DNA of 29,071 nt from positions 1 to 29,071 of the forward strand of contig CALGGE010000055.1 of NCBI GenBank assembly GCA_937916125.1, in the 5' to 3' direction. Source of the stretch: an uncultured Elusimicrobia bacterium. Its GTDB lineage: Bacteria; Elusimicrobiota; Endomicrobiia; Endomicrobiales; Endomicrobiaceae. Under the pieces are notes generated by a model, which saw only the letters and a list, made by a program, of their open reading frames with translations, did no database searches and was not told the origin of the DNA. The translations under genes and the position numbers were made by a program. Positions 7,464 through 15,758 of the stretch are shown here, piece by piece. The stretch's first letter is position 1. Every line of letters begins with the position of its first letter.

Positions 7464-8102
7464 ATGTTTGAGGGAAAATCTTTTTTTGAAATTTTATCCA
7501 TGGGCGGATGGACGTTGTATCTTCTGTTTATTATCTCCGTGTTGTCGGTAGCGGTTATAATATTGAAAATTGTTGAGTTTAAGAAAAAATCCGAAGTTAA
7601 TATTGAAGATTTGTTGAGAAGAGCAGAACAGGCTCTAAAAAAAGATACTCCCGAACAATTGGTAAGCTATTGTCGTAACGAAAACAAGCCCGTAACAAAC
7701 GTTATATCGGCAGGCATAAAAAAATACATAATGACAAAAGATTCCAATATAGAAGAAGCCATGAAAAGAGAAATTTCCATTGAAGTCGTCAGACTGGAAA
7801 AATTCACCACACTTATAGCAACCATAGGAAGCGTGGCAGTGTATATAGGACTTTTCGGAACGGTACTCGGAATAATTCGTTCTTTTCACGATATATCGTT
7901 GGCCGGTTCCGGCGGAATTTCCGTAGTTATCGGCGGTGTATCGGAATCGTTGATTGCAACCGCTGCGGGACTCTGTGTAGCTATTCCCGCCGTAGCGGCA
8001 TATAATTTTTTAACAAGGGCAATAGACAAATTCGTTGTTGATATGGAATATACCGTATCGGCATTAAAAGAAATTGTCCACGCAACAGTAAATAAAAAAT
8101 GA
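7464..8102 (+). CDS. tolQ: TolQ/ExbB/MotA-family proton channel subunit
   Basis: 212 residues. Forms, with TolR, the inner-membrane proton-driven motor that energises TolA. Membrane segments lie at about 14-36, 110-132 and 145-172, the last two around 'IGSVAVYIGLFGTVLGIIRSF' and 'VSESLIATAAGLCVAIPAVA', typical of the MotA/TolQ/ExbB domain. AGAGGAA precedes the ATG after a 27-nt gap from tolB. It ends by ATGA overlap with tolR. Assignment as TolQ rather than ExbB rests on its position between tolB and tolR. Confidence 0.93.
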   Translation: MFEGKSFFEILSMGGWTLYLLFIISVLSVAVIILKIVEFKKKSEVNIEDLLRRAEQALKKDTPEQLVSYCRNENKPVTNVISAGIKKYIMTKDSNIEEAMKREISIEVVRLEKFTTLIATIGSVAVYIGLFGTVLGIIRSFHDISLAGSGGISVVIGGVSESLIATAAGLCVAIPAVAAYNFLTRAIDKFVVDMEYTVSALKEIVHATVNKK

Positions 8103-8509
8103 ACAGAAAAAATAAAAAAGTAGTCTCGGATATAAATATTACCCCTTTTACGGACGTAGTTTTGGTACTTCTCATTATTTTTATGATAACTACGCCTATG
8201 TTGTCGCAACATGAAATTAAAGTAAACTTGCCTCAATCCGCGGAAGCTACTGAAAAAACCGAGGATAAAGTAATAGAAATTTTAGTGGATAAAGACGGAT
8301 TTTTATATCTGAACAAAAAACAGATACATCAAAAATATTTTGAAAAGTCCGTTAAAGAAGAAGTAAAAAAACACCCCGAAAGACCCGTAGTTATAAAAGG
8401 CGACAGAAACGTAAAATACGATTTAATAATAAATGTGATGGATAAAGCAAAAAAAGCAGGTGTTACAAAATTCGGTTTGGCAACCGATATTCCTGACAAA
8501 AAAGCATAA
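8099..8509 (+). CDS. tolR: TolR/ExbD-family motor subunit
   Basis: 136 residues. Single membrane helix about 19-37 in 'NITPFTDVVLVLLIIFMIT', where Asp19 corresponds to the proton-carrying Asp of TolR/ExbD. A periplasmic domain follows ('VIEILVDKDGFLYLNKKQI', 'PVVIKGDRNVKYDLIINVMD'). The 4-nt overlap with tolQ fits the fixed stoichiometry of the motor. It is the last of six Tol-Pal genes. Confidence 0.93.
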   Translation: MNRKNKKVVSDINITPFTDVVLVLLIIFMITTPMLSQHEIKVNLPQSAEATEKTEDKVIEILVDKDGFLYLNKKQIHQKYFEKSVKEEVKKHPERPVVIKGDRNVKYDLIINVMDKAKKAGVTKFGLATDIPDKKA

Positions 8510-8521
8510 AAGGGAGGTTAA

Positions 8522-9844
8522 ATGAAAAAGGTATATCTTTTTGTTTTATTAATTTTAATTTCCGTAACGGCTAACGTTTTATTTTATTCACCGAATCTTA
8601 CCGACATTGCTACCGGAGAAAAAATCTTAAATATCGATATGCAATGGCCGGTGTGGAGATTGTTTATCGAACCGTTTTATGCACTTTCCTACTATGTTGT
8701 AACTATGGAAGCCGGCAGTTATTTATTGGCGGGAATATCTTGGCTGTTTTGGATAGTCTTATTCGTGCTTATTTTTGCGAAATCAATAAAAGAGAACTTA
8801 AAGAACACTTTAATATACTGTTTCTTTTCTATATTCTTTTTCATTTCAATGGTATGTGTAGTTATAGCACTTCCCGTTATAGGAGCAAAAATTACAAATA
8901 CGGAAGAATATAAAGTAATCGATATCCATTCGCATACAATTGAGTCCAGAGACAGTATTTCAACCGTAATGTCAAATATCGCATTTCATAATCTTCACGG
9001 TTTTACGGACTTTTTTATTACCGATCACGATAATACGAAAAGTTATAACAATATCCCTGCAGATATAGGAACGGAACATATTTTTCCGGGCTTACAGGTA
9101 ACTACATTGGAAGGACAAACTCTTATTCTATTGTCTCAATACAAATTAAGATATGAAGATTTCAGAGGCAAACAAACACAGGATTTAATAGATTTCGCTC
9201 ATTCGAAAAATATGCTTGTTATTATGCCTAACTGGTGGAAATACAATACCCCCGAATTGGAACAGCTTGTAAGTTGGGGAATAGACGGATTTGAAATTTA
9301 TAATTGCAGATATTTGGATATACCGAAAGAAGACTTGCAAAAAATAACAGATATCTGTAACGCAAATAATTTGATGATGTTCGGTTCTACCGATTGGCAC
9401 GGACTGGGCTATATGACAAACGTTTGGACATTGGTAAAAAAAGATAAAAATAAAAATGCTTTTGATTTACTGAAAGATAACCCCAAAACGAAAGTTGTCG
9501 TACATAATTCAAAGAACAGCAATTCTTTCATAAGATACATATTTGAACCGTTCTATTTTCTGTTGAACTATTCCGTAAATACCCCGCTGAAATATGTAAT
9601 GTGTTTCTATATGTTTATTCTCGTATTTGCAGCACTGATATATAAAGTTCCGTTGCTTAAAGTAGTAAGAGTAATTTCACTTTATATGTCTTTTGTGTTC
9701 TGTATTTATACTTTTTATTTTGTAAAGATGCTCACTTTCAGTTTCTTTACCAATATAACAATACCGGAAGAAATTCTTCCCGTATCAATATCATTGGTAT
9801 TTGTATGGCTTATCATTTGGGGCTTCTGTGACAAAGAAATTTAG
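8522..9844 (+). CDS. Membrane protein with a PHP-type phosphoesterase domain
   Basis: 440 residues. About four hydrophobic segments lie in residues 1-122, a soluble PHP domain at about 131-320, and three or more membrane segments at 330-440. PHP metal motifs are visible: DIHSHT (His136, His138), TDHDN (Asp168, His169), DWHG (Asp291, His293). The family hydrolyses phosphoesters such as histidinol phosphate or nucleotides, but the substrate here cannot be read from sequence. GGGAGG precedes the ATG, 12 nt after tolR, so it is probably the operon's seventh gene. It overlaps the next gene by at least 17 nt. The pairing with a lipid-linked sugar transferase suggests an envelope-lipid role, which is inference. 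Confidence 0.75.
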   Translation: MKKVYLFVLLILISVTANVLFYSPNLTDIATGEKILNIDMQWPVWRLFIEPFYALSYYVVTMEAGSYLLAGISWLFWIVLFVLIFAKSIKENLKNTLIYCFFSIFFFISMVCVVIALPVIGAKITNTEEYKVIDIHSHTIESRDSISTVMSNIAFHNLHGFTDFFITDHDNTKSYNNIPADIGTEHIFPGLQVTTLEGQTLILLSQYKLRYEDFRGKQTQDLIDFAHSKNMLVIMPNWWKYNTPELEQLVSWGIDGFEIYNCRYLDIPKEDLQKITDICNANNLMMFGSTDWHGLGYMTNVWTLVKKDKNKNAFDLLKDNPKTKVVVHNSKNSNSFIRYIFEPFYFLLNYSVNTPLKYVMCFYMFILVFAALIYKVPLLKVVRVISLYMSFVFCIYTFYFVKMLTFSFFTNITIPEEILPVSISLVFVWLIIWGFCDKEI

Positions 9845-11300
9845 TCTGCAAAACTTTTTCAATTTAAAAAATACATTTATTTTTGTTGCGTTTTCCGTTG
9901 CGTGGAAAATCTTCATTTCATCAATTGCACTTCATTCCGATGAGGCATACTATTGGTTATGGTCAAAACATTTGGCATTAAGCTACTACGACCATGCTCC
10001 GATGGTTGCCTATTTTATAAAACTTACCACTTTATTTTCCGACAGCGAAATTGCCGTAAGATTTTCAAGCATTATAGCTACTGTGATTTTAAGTATTTTG
10101 TTGTGGAAACTTGTAATAAAACTTTTTAACAGCGAAGTTATGGCAAGTGCTGCCGTAGTTATACTTCATTGTATGCCGATACTTTTTACGGCATCGATTT
10201 TAATTACGCCCGACACGCCCGTATTTCTGTTCCTGTCGATTGCAACATATTACGTATGGAAACTTATTGATACGGAAAATCAAAATTATTGGTATTTTAT
10301 AGGTTTATTTTTCGGACTTTCAATGCTTTCCAAATATACCGCCTGTTTATTTATAATGAGTTTGGGAATTTATATTCTACTTACAAAAAAATGGGCTTGG
10401 TTTAAAAGTTATCAAATGTACATTGCCGTAATTATTTCGTTTATATGTTTCCTTCCCGTAATAATTTGGAATTATCAGCATGATTGGGCATCTTTCTCCT
10501 ATCAGATAGGACACGGACTTTCCAACAAAGGAATACGATTTAACTATATTTTTGAATATTTGGGAACGCAAGCACTTGTCTTCAACATAATTTTGTTTTT
10601 CCCGATACTGTATATAGGAACAAAATATTTATTTTCCAAAGACAAAAAAGATATTTTCCTTGCGGCATTTTCCGTCCCGGTAATTTTGTTTTATGTAGTT
10701 ACGGCACTTAAACGTCTGCCCGGAGGCAATTGGCCTATTCCCGCATATTTTACATTTTCAATAATCGCCGCAAAATGGTTTATAACATCGTCATCGTCAA
10801 ATACCGAATTCCCCGTCAAACAAAAACTTGTAATCGGGGCGATAATATTTAATCTTTTCGCTTCAATACTCGTCGGACTACATGTTAAATACACCATAAT
10901 ACCGATATATAAATTTTCTAACAGGCAAGCCGTTGCCGATGCCACAAACTATTTCTACGGATACAAAGACCTTGCGGAAGTTCTGCTTGCCGACGGGTAC
11001 AACTATGTACTTACTCCCGAACATCAGCTTTCGGCTTCAATAGCGTACTATACAAAAAACAGAATTAAATCTTTACGCTATAACAATAATTCAAAAAAAA
11101 CACAATTTGAAATTTGGGGCATTCCCAAAGATTTATCTTCTTACGGAAAGGGTGCGTTTGTGTATGAACCGCCCGAAGACGGGCATATTCCGACAAACAT
11201 TCAATCGGTTTTCAAGTTATCCGAAAATTTTAAAACTCAAGAAACCGTTCGTAATAAAAATATTGCAAGAAGCTATAGAATTCGCGAAATAATTAATTAA
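9828..11300 (+). CDS. GT39-family membrane glycosyltransferase (ArnT/PMT-like)
   Basis: About 490 residues with ten or more hydrophobic segments. The first loop reads 'LHSDEAYYWLWSKHLALSYY' then 'DHAPMVAYF', the hallmark of the GT39/PMT_2 family. Asp38-Glu39 are the catalytic-site acidic residues. These enzymes move a sugar from a polyprenyl phosphate to lipid A, protein or another acceptor on the outer face of the inner membrane. The acceptor is not predictable. The frame is open from a TTG at 9801, but GTG at 9828 has GGGG 5 nt upstream and begins MTKKFSL, so I prefer it. It overlaps the PHP gene by 17 nt. Confidence 0.82.
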   Translation: MTKKFSLQNFFNLKNTFIFVAFSVAWKIFISSIALHSDEAYYWLWSKHLALSYYDHAPMVAYFIKLTTLFSDSEIAVRFSSIIATVILSILLWKLVIKLFNSEVMASAAVVILHCMPILFTASILITPDTPVFLFLSIATYYVWKLIDTENQNYWYFIGLFFGLSMLSKYTACLFIMSLGIYILLTKKWAWFKSYQMYIAVIISFICFLPVIIWNYQHDWASFSYQIGHGLSNKGIRFNYIFEYLGTQALVFNIILFFPILYIGTKYLFSKDKKDIFLAAFSVPVILFYVVTALKRLPGGNWPIPAYFTFSIIAAKWFITSSSSNTEFPVKQKLVIGAIIFNLFASILVGLHVKYTIIPIYKFSNRQAVADATNYFYGYKDLAEVLLADGYNYVLTPEHQLSASIAYYTKNRIKSLRYNNNSKKTQFEIWGIPKDLSSYGKGAFVYEPPEDGHIPTNIQSVFKLSENFKTQETVRNKNIARSYRIREIIN

Positions 11301-11342
11301 AATTTTAAACAAGTCGTTTATTATACATCTCGGAGGAATAAA

Positions 11343-11918
11343 ATGCTTACGGCCGTTTTGATTATTTTAGTGGTATTATGTGTTATTATTTTATGTACGA
11401 TTTTATTTTTTTGGTTAACGTACAACAGGCTTATTCTGCTTAGAAACCGAATGAAAGAAGCTTGGAGCGATGTTGATGTTCTTTTAAAAAGAAGATATGA
11501 TTTGATACCCAACCTTGTCGAGGTTGTAAAAGGTTATGCCGCTCATGAAAAAGCAACGTTGGAAGCCGTTATTAAAGCAAGGAATATGGCTGTATCGTCC
11601 GATAATAAAACCGTCGAACAACAGGCTCAATCCGAAAATTTTTTAAGCGGGACTTTAAAATCTCTTTTTGCCGTATCGGAAAAATATCCCGAATTGAAAG
11701 CAAATGTAAATTTTTTGGAAATGCAGAAAGAGATTGTCGATACCGAAAATAAAATTCAAGCATCAAGAAGATTTTATAACACAAATGTTTTGGCTTTAAA
11801 TACAAAAATAGAGATGTTCCCCAGCAACATAATCGCAAACTTCTTCAAATTTGAAAAAGGTCAATTCTTTAATATTGATAACGAAGAAGAAAAAAAGTCC
11901 GTTAAAGTATCTTTCTAA
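11343..11918 (+). CDS. lemA: LemA family protein
   Basis: 191 residues. An N-terminal membrane helix (3-27) with a short external N-terminus is followed by a helical domain with the LemA signature: 'YNRLILLRNRMKEAWSDVDV', 'LLKRRYDLIPNLVEVVKGYA', 'HEKATLEAVIKAR', 'RRFYNTNVLALN'. The molecular function of the family is not established. The neighbouring gene is a membrane M48 protease, a common partnership. GGAGG precedes the ATG by 6 nt. Confidence 0.95.
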   Translation: MLTAVLIILVVLCVIILCTILFFWLTYNRLILLRNRMKEAWSDVDVLLKRRYDLIPNLVEVVKGYAAHEKATLEAVIKARNMAVSSDNKTVEQQAQSENFLSGTLKSLFAVSEKYPELKANVNFLEMQKEIVDTENKIQASRRFYNTNVLALNTKIEMFPSNIIANFFKFEKGQFFNIDNEEEKKSVKVSF

Positions 11919-11924
11919 AAAAAT

Positions 11925-12944
11925 ATGAACTTAACAACTTATGACTATATAGACAGCAACAGAAGAAAAACTTTTTGGTTAATTTTTTTGTTTCCGACGA
12001 GTTTTTTGCTGTTGCTGTTTGTTATGATGTACATATTCATAAATTCTTCTCCGGAAATGCAGATAAAAGACATCCCGGTAATTGTACAAATTTTTAAATA
12101 CTATTGGGGATTTTTTGTTTTTGCCATACTGCTTGCAATCGTTTGGATAATTGTTTCTTATTATCAGGGAAGCCAAATAGTATTGAATATGGTAGATGCC
12201 GAAAAAGCGGGAAGCACAAACCTTATGTATAAAGACATTCAAAGAATTTTGGAGAATGTTTCCATAACGGCGGGAATTCCCGTGCCGGAACTGTATATAT
12301 TGACCATGGAATCGGGACTAAATGCATTTGCCGTCGGTACAAATAAAAATAATTCTGCCGTAGTATTGACACAAGGTTTAATTGACGTTTTGGATTCTTC
12401 CGAGTTGGAAGCCGTTATCGCACATGAAGTTGCACATATTGTTCATCAGGATACAAGGCTGATGATGTGCGTTACGTTATTGATCGGTTTTTTTACGTTT
12501 TTCGGAAGTTTTATACTCGGCGGAAGAAGAAGTTCTTTTAACGGAAGAAATACTTCCCGAGTAAACGCAGGGACAAAAGCAGCCGGAAGAACAGCAGGTA
12601 TTTTGATGGTTTTAGGATTGGCTATGTATATCTACGGATATTTTTTCGCTCCGTTTATAAAGCTGGCTATATCAAGGACAAGAGAATTTGAAGCTGATGC
12701 AAAATCCGCACTTTTAACGAGAAATCCGCAAGCGTTAATTTCCGCACTGAAGAAAATATCCAACAGACCTGTAGTTTCAAGATTTGAAGATAATGAAATT
12801 ATGTCACCTATGTGCATAGTAAGCCCGTTAACGATAAAAATTTCGTTTTTTGATACACTGGCGAATTTATCAAGCACCCACCCGCCGTTAAAAGACAGAA
12901 TCAAAGCTTTAGAAGTCATGGATGGAAAAATAGCAGAAAAATAG
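11925..12944 (+). CDS. htpX: Membrane zinc metalloprotease, HtpX-like M48 family
   Basis: 339 residues. Two N-terminal membrane helices (about 18-40 and 62-80) and further hydrophobic stretches near 183-200 and 225-245. The M48 zinc site is HEVAH (His167, Glu168, His171), with the third ligand probably Glu254 in 'SRTREFEADAKSA'. HtpX-type enzymes degrade damaged membrane proteins. It begins 6 nt after lemA with no clear ribosome site, so translation is probably coupled to lemA. The symbol is tentative because other M48 membrane proteases share these features. Confidence 0.85.
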   Translation: MNLTTYDYIDSNRRKTFWLIFLFPTSFLLLLFVMMYIFINSSPEMQIKDIPVIVQIFKYYWGFFVFAILLAIVWIIVSYYQGSQIVLNMVDAEKAGSTNLMYKDIQRILENVSITAGIPVPELYILTMESGLNAFAVGTNKNNSAVVLTQGLIDVLDSSELEAVIAHEVAHIVHQDTRLMMCVTLLIGFFTFFGSFILGGRRSSFNGRNTSRVNAGTKAAGRTAGILMVLGLAMYIYGYFFAPFIKLAISRTREFEADAKSALLTRNPQALISALKKISNRPVVSRFEDNEIMSPMCIVSPLTIKISFFDTLANLSSTHPPLKDRIKALEVMDGKIAEK

Positions 12945-12990
12945 AAACTTTTTATAACAAACTGTTCAACTACAGTAATTTAGATGAAGC

Positions 12991-13027
12991 AACAGCGTGC
13001 CGAATTTTTAAATCTCGACACGCTGTT
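12991..13027. terminator. Hairpin between convergent htpX and asd
   Basis: AACAGCGTG (12991-12999) pairs with CACGCTGTT (13019-13027). After one C/A mismatch, CGA pairs with TCG, leaving an 11-nt loop. There is no T-run on either side, so it is a transcript-end structure rather than a textbook terminator. Confidence 0.5.
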
Positions 13028-13056
13028 ACGATGTATTAATATTGCAATACCACTCA

Positions 13057-14073
13057 CTAAATTATATTTTTCTGAATTAACATTTCGGCAATTTCTACTG
13101 CATTAAGAGCGGCACCTTTTAACAGGTTATCGGATACTACCCAGAAAGTCAATCCGTTAGTTGTGGAAATATCTTTTCTGATTCTTCCTACGAAAGTTTT
13201 CTGTTGATTTTGTGCAAATAACGGCATAGGATATTTATTTTCTTTAGGATTATCTATAACTTCTACACCTTTTGCAGTTGATAAAAGTTCTCTTGCTTTT
13301 TCGGGAGTAAGTTCTTTTTCGGTTTCAATCCAAACGGATTCGCTGTGAGCTCTTAAAACGGGAACTCTAACACAAGTTGCACTTACCTTTATGCCTTTGT
13401 CGCCCATAATTTTCATTGTTTCGTTTGTCATTTTCATTTCTTCTTTTGTGTATCCGTTTTCTTCGAAAACATCAATATGAGGAATTAAGTTAAATGCTAT
13501 CTGATAGGGAAACTTTTCAAAAGCAGGTAACGGTTCGCCTTTACCGAGAGCTTTTGTTTGGTTTTCCAAATCGTGAATGCCTTTAGAACCTGCACCGGAA
13601 ACTGCCTGATATGTGGAAACTACTACTCTTTTAATTTTTGCATAATCATGTAACGGTTTTAATGCAACAACCATCTGAATTGTTGAACAGTTAGGATTTG
13701 CAATTATTTTTTTATCTTTACTTAAATCGTTAGGATTAACTTCCGGAACAACGAGCGGACAATTGTCATCCATTCTCCAAGCACTGGAGTTATCTATAAC
13801 AAAACATCCGTCTTTGGCAAAAGAAGGTGCAAACTCTAAAGATGTTCCTCCGCCGGCACTAAACAAAGCAATATCCATTCCTTTACCGCTATCGTGTGTT
13901 AAGAGTTCAACGGGAATATCTTGTCCTTTAAATTTTAATTTTTTGCCTACGCTTCTCTGTGAAGCCAACAACTTTATTGACTCTACAGGAAAATTTCTGT
14001 TTTCCAACATTTTTATCATTTCGTTACCGACTACACCGGTAGCACCTACCACTGCAACTTTATACTTCTTCAT
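13057..14073 (-). CDS. asd: Aspartate-semialdehyde dehydrogenase
   Basis: 338 residues. Reduces aspartyl phosphate to aspartate semialdehyde with NADPH, the branch point to lysine/diaminopimelate, methionine and threonine. The N-terminal Rossmann motif is 'VAVVGATGVVGNEM'. The nucleophile is Cys129 in 'NPNCSTIQ'. 'STYQAVSGAGSKG' and 'RVPVLRAHSESVWIE' (active-site His) are also present. Length and motifs are normal. AAGGAG lies upstream. It starts 20 nt after the restriction-endonuclease gene on the same strand and probably shares its transcript. Confidence 0.96.
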   Translation of the reverse strand: MKKYKVAVVGATGVVGNEMIKMLENRNFPVESIKLLASQRSVGKKLKFKGQDIPVELLTHDSGKGMDIALFSAGGGTSLEFAPSFAKDGCFVIDNSSAWRMDDNCPLVVPEVNPNDLSKDKKIIANPNCSTIQMVVALKPLHDYAKIKRVVVSTYQAVSGAGSKGIHDLENQTKALGKGEPLPAFEKFPYQIAFNLIPHIDVFEENGYTKEEMKMTNETMKIMGDKGIKVSATCVRVPVLRAHSESVWIETEKELTPEKARELLSTAKGVEVIDNPKENKYPMPLFAQNQQKTFVGRIRKDISTTNGLTFWVVSDNLLKGAALNAVEIAEMLIQKNII

Positions 14074-14093
14074 TTTGCCTCTTCTCCTTACAA

Positions 14094-14726
14094 CTATTTG
14101 TTATTTATTTTTCCTAATTCAAATATTTTATTTACTAATTGTTTTCTTGCATAAAAGGCTCTTGTATTAGAACCATGTCCTACTCCTTTTGTTCTTGCCT
14201 GTATCCATTTCCCATCTTTTCCGGTTAAACTGCTCCACCCGTGTTTTATTAATTTATTTCTTATATAATCATAATCGTGTTTTATTTCCTGTATTAATTC
14301 ATCATCTTGAGCAAAATCAAAATTTGCTATATTTAAAAATTTTGCTTTTGTTGAATTTTTCCCGTTCCACATAACGGCACAAAAAACTATTGATTTTAAC
14401 TTCGTCCAACAATGGCTTGAAAAAAATTCTGTCTTTAATAATTCTTCAGGATTTATCATGGCTATAGCCATGGTTTCTTTAGGAACTAATTCTTCTTTTT
14501 TATAATAGAATGCTACGGACTTCAATTCGTAAGATAAACCGTTTGGTGCTTTTGAATTGTTATTGTCCAATCCTGCTAATCTTTCCAACACCTGTCCTTT
14601 CCAGCCTTTATTGTATTTACCGTTTTTTGTTATGGTTATACCATATTGCTCGGCAAAAGAAGAAAGTTCTTTCCCGATATATTTTGATAAATTATTTATT
14701 GCGACAGTTCTTGTAATTATCTTCAT
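14094..14726 (-). CDS. Restriction endonuclease, MutH/Sau3AI-like fold, probably GATC-specific
   Basis: 210 residues. It follows the order of motifs of E. coli MutH as I recall them: 'NKGWKGQVLE' (39-48, Glu48), 'YELKS' with Glu67-x-Lys69, 'HCWTKLKSIVF', a Trp/acidic helix, 'GKDGKWIQARTKG', and a final 'FYARKQLVNKIFEL'. MutH and Sau3AI cut at GATC. The Asp expected about seven residues before the ExK glutamate is not seen. The nearby sequence is 'APNGLSYELK', with Asn62 where PD would be expected. The start codon overlaps the methyltransferase stop (ATGA), which indicates a coupled restriction-modification pair. MvaI/BcnI-type enzymes share this fold and are an alternative. Base composition looks more AT-rich than in leuB. 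Confidence 0.75.
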   Translation of the reverse strand: MKIITRTVAINNLSKYIGKELSSFAEQYGITITKNGKYNKGWKGQVLERLAGLDNNNSKAPNGLSYELKSVAFYYKKEELVPKETMAIAMINPEELLKTEFFSSHCWTKLKSIVFCAVMWNGKNSTKAKFLNIANFDFAQDDELIQEIKHDYDYIRNKLIKHGWSSLTGKDGKWIQARTKGVGHGSNTRAFYARKQLVNKIFELGKINNK

Positions 14727-15628
14727 GCTGTTTTCTTTTTTGTTTTTTTATATTTTTGTTTCGGTTCAAACATATAAGGCTGTACATAGTTATCAGTGTT
14801 ATCATTTATAATAAAGTTATAATTGCGTTCATTTTTAAAATTTATATCGTTATATCTTTTTATTGATAAATCCAAATATTTTTTTTCATTATCTATACCA
14901 ATAAATTTTCTATCGTTTAAAACTGCCGCTATTCCCGTGGTTGAACTTCCCGTAAAAGGATCTAATACCAAGTCTCCTTTATTTGTGCTTGCCAATATTA
15001 CTCTTTTTAATAAATCTATAGGTTTTTGTGTGGGATGTTTTCCATACTTTTTTTCATTAGGTTTTGGAGTATTTATTGCCCAAACGCTTCTCATTTGGGT
15101 ATTAGGTTTTTTTATAAAATCTTCCGTCCATAAGCCGTTTTTCATTTTTTCATAATTAAAAGTATGCTTTCCTTTTTTATCTTTTCTTGCCCATATCAAG
15201 GTTTCATGGCTTGCAGTAAAAAACCTGCAACTTAAATTGGGAGCAGCATTTGGCTTAAACCAAGAGATATCATTTAATATATGAAATCCGCTCATTTGCA
15301 ATGCCATACCGCATTGATAAATGGAATGATAAGTTCCGCTTACCCATATAGTCCCATTATCTTTTAAAATTCTTTTACAAGCTTTTATCCAGTTTAAATG
15401 AAATTTATAATTTTCTTCAACACCATTACTTAAATCCCAATCGGCTTTTTTTACGCTTACCATTTTTCCGGCTTGACAGGTAAATGAACCATTGGATAAA
15501 AAATATGGCGGATCTGCAAAGATCATATCAACAGAATTATCTTTAAATTCATTCAATATGTCTATACAATTACCATTATATAATTTGAAATTATCCCTTG
15601 AAAAATAGGGAGCCGTTAAATTATTCAT
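14723..15628 (-). CDS. DNA adenine methyltransferase, beta class, DpnA (M.DpnIIB)-like
   Basis: 301 residues. Methylates adenine N6, protecting host DNA from the paired nuclease. Catalytic motif IV ADPPY (38-42) comes before the AdoMet-binding motif I 'DPFTGSSTTG' (223-232), the beta-class order. 'FADPPYFLSNG', 'CRFFTASHETLIWARK' and 'GKHPTQKP' closely resemble the S. pneumoniae DpnA enzyme as I recall it, which suggests GATC. DpnA-type enzymes can also methylate single-stranded DNA. The start has only a weak AAAAAGAT ribosome site and lies 13 nt downstream of a large cruciform repeat (15642-15744). The Lys-rich C-terminus overlaps the nuclease gene by 4 nt. Confidence 0.9.
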   Translation of the reverse strand: MNNLTAPYFSRDNFKLYNGNCIDILNEFKDNSVDMIFADPPYFLSNGSFTCQAGKMVSVKKADWDLSNGVEENYKFHLNWIKACKRILKDNGTIWVSGTYHSIYQCGMALQMSGFHILNDISWFKPNAAPNLSCRFFTASHETLIWARKDKKGKHTFNYEKMKNGLWTEDFIKKPNTQMRSVWAINTPKPNEKKYGKHPTQKPIDLLKRVILASTNKGDLVLDPFTGSSTTGIAAVLNDRKFIGIDNEKKYLDLSIKRYNDINFKNERNYNFIINDNTDNYVQPYMFEPKQKYKKTKKKTA

Positions 15629-15641
15629 TATATCTTTTTAA

Positions 15642-15744
15642 GATTTTAAGATTTTAGGCGAAACAAAGTGTTTTAAAAACGCGGTGTATGTAGTGTAATA
15701 CATAAGTTTTGAAAACACAAAGTTGCAGCCAAAATATTAAAATC
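15642..15744. repeat. Cruciform repeat with conserved junctions and variable stems, copy A
   Basis: 103 nt between leuB and the methyltransferase gene. The outer stem pairs 15642-15655 with 15731-15744 (one mismatch), a bulged A at 15656 follows, then GGC (15657-15659) with GCC (15728-15730). Next are an internal loop GA/GCA, a 3-bp stem AAC/GTT (15662-15664, 15722-15724), an AAA/AAA loop, and a 13-bp stem (15668-15680 with 15706-15718, one mismatch). The apical hairpin is TATGTA/TACATA (15687-15692, 15699-15704). Copy B (19968-20086) has the same layout and junction sequences with unrelated stem sequences. Confidence 0.85.
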
Positions 15745-15758
15745 GCTATAAAAAACAA

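Noticed and set aside
15642..15744. Integron attC site
   Set aside because: The folded shape and AAC/GTT core recall attC, but the flanks do not fit RYYYAAC and GTTRRRY, no integrase is present, and no second site closes a cassette after the nuclease gene.
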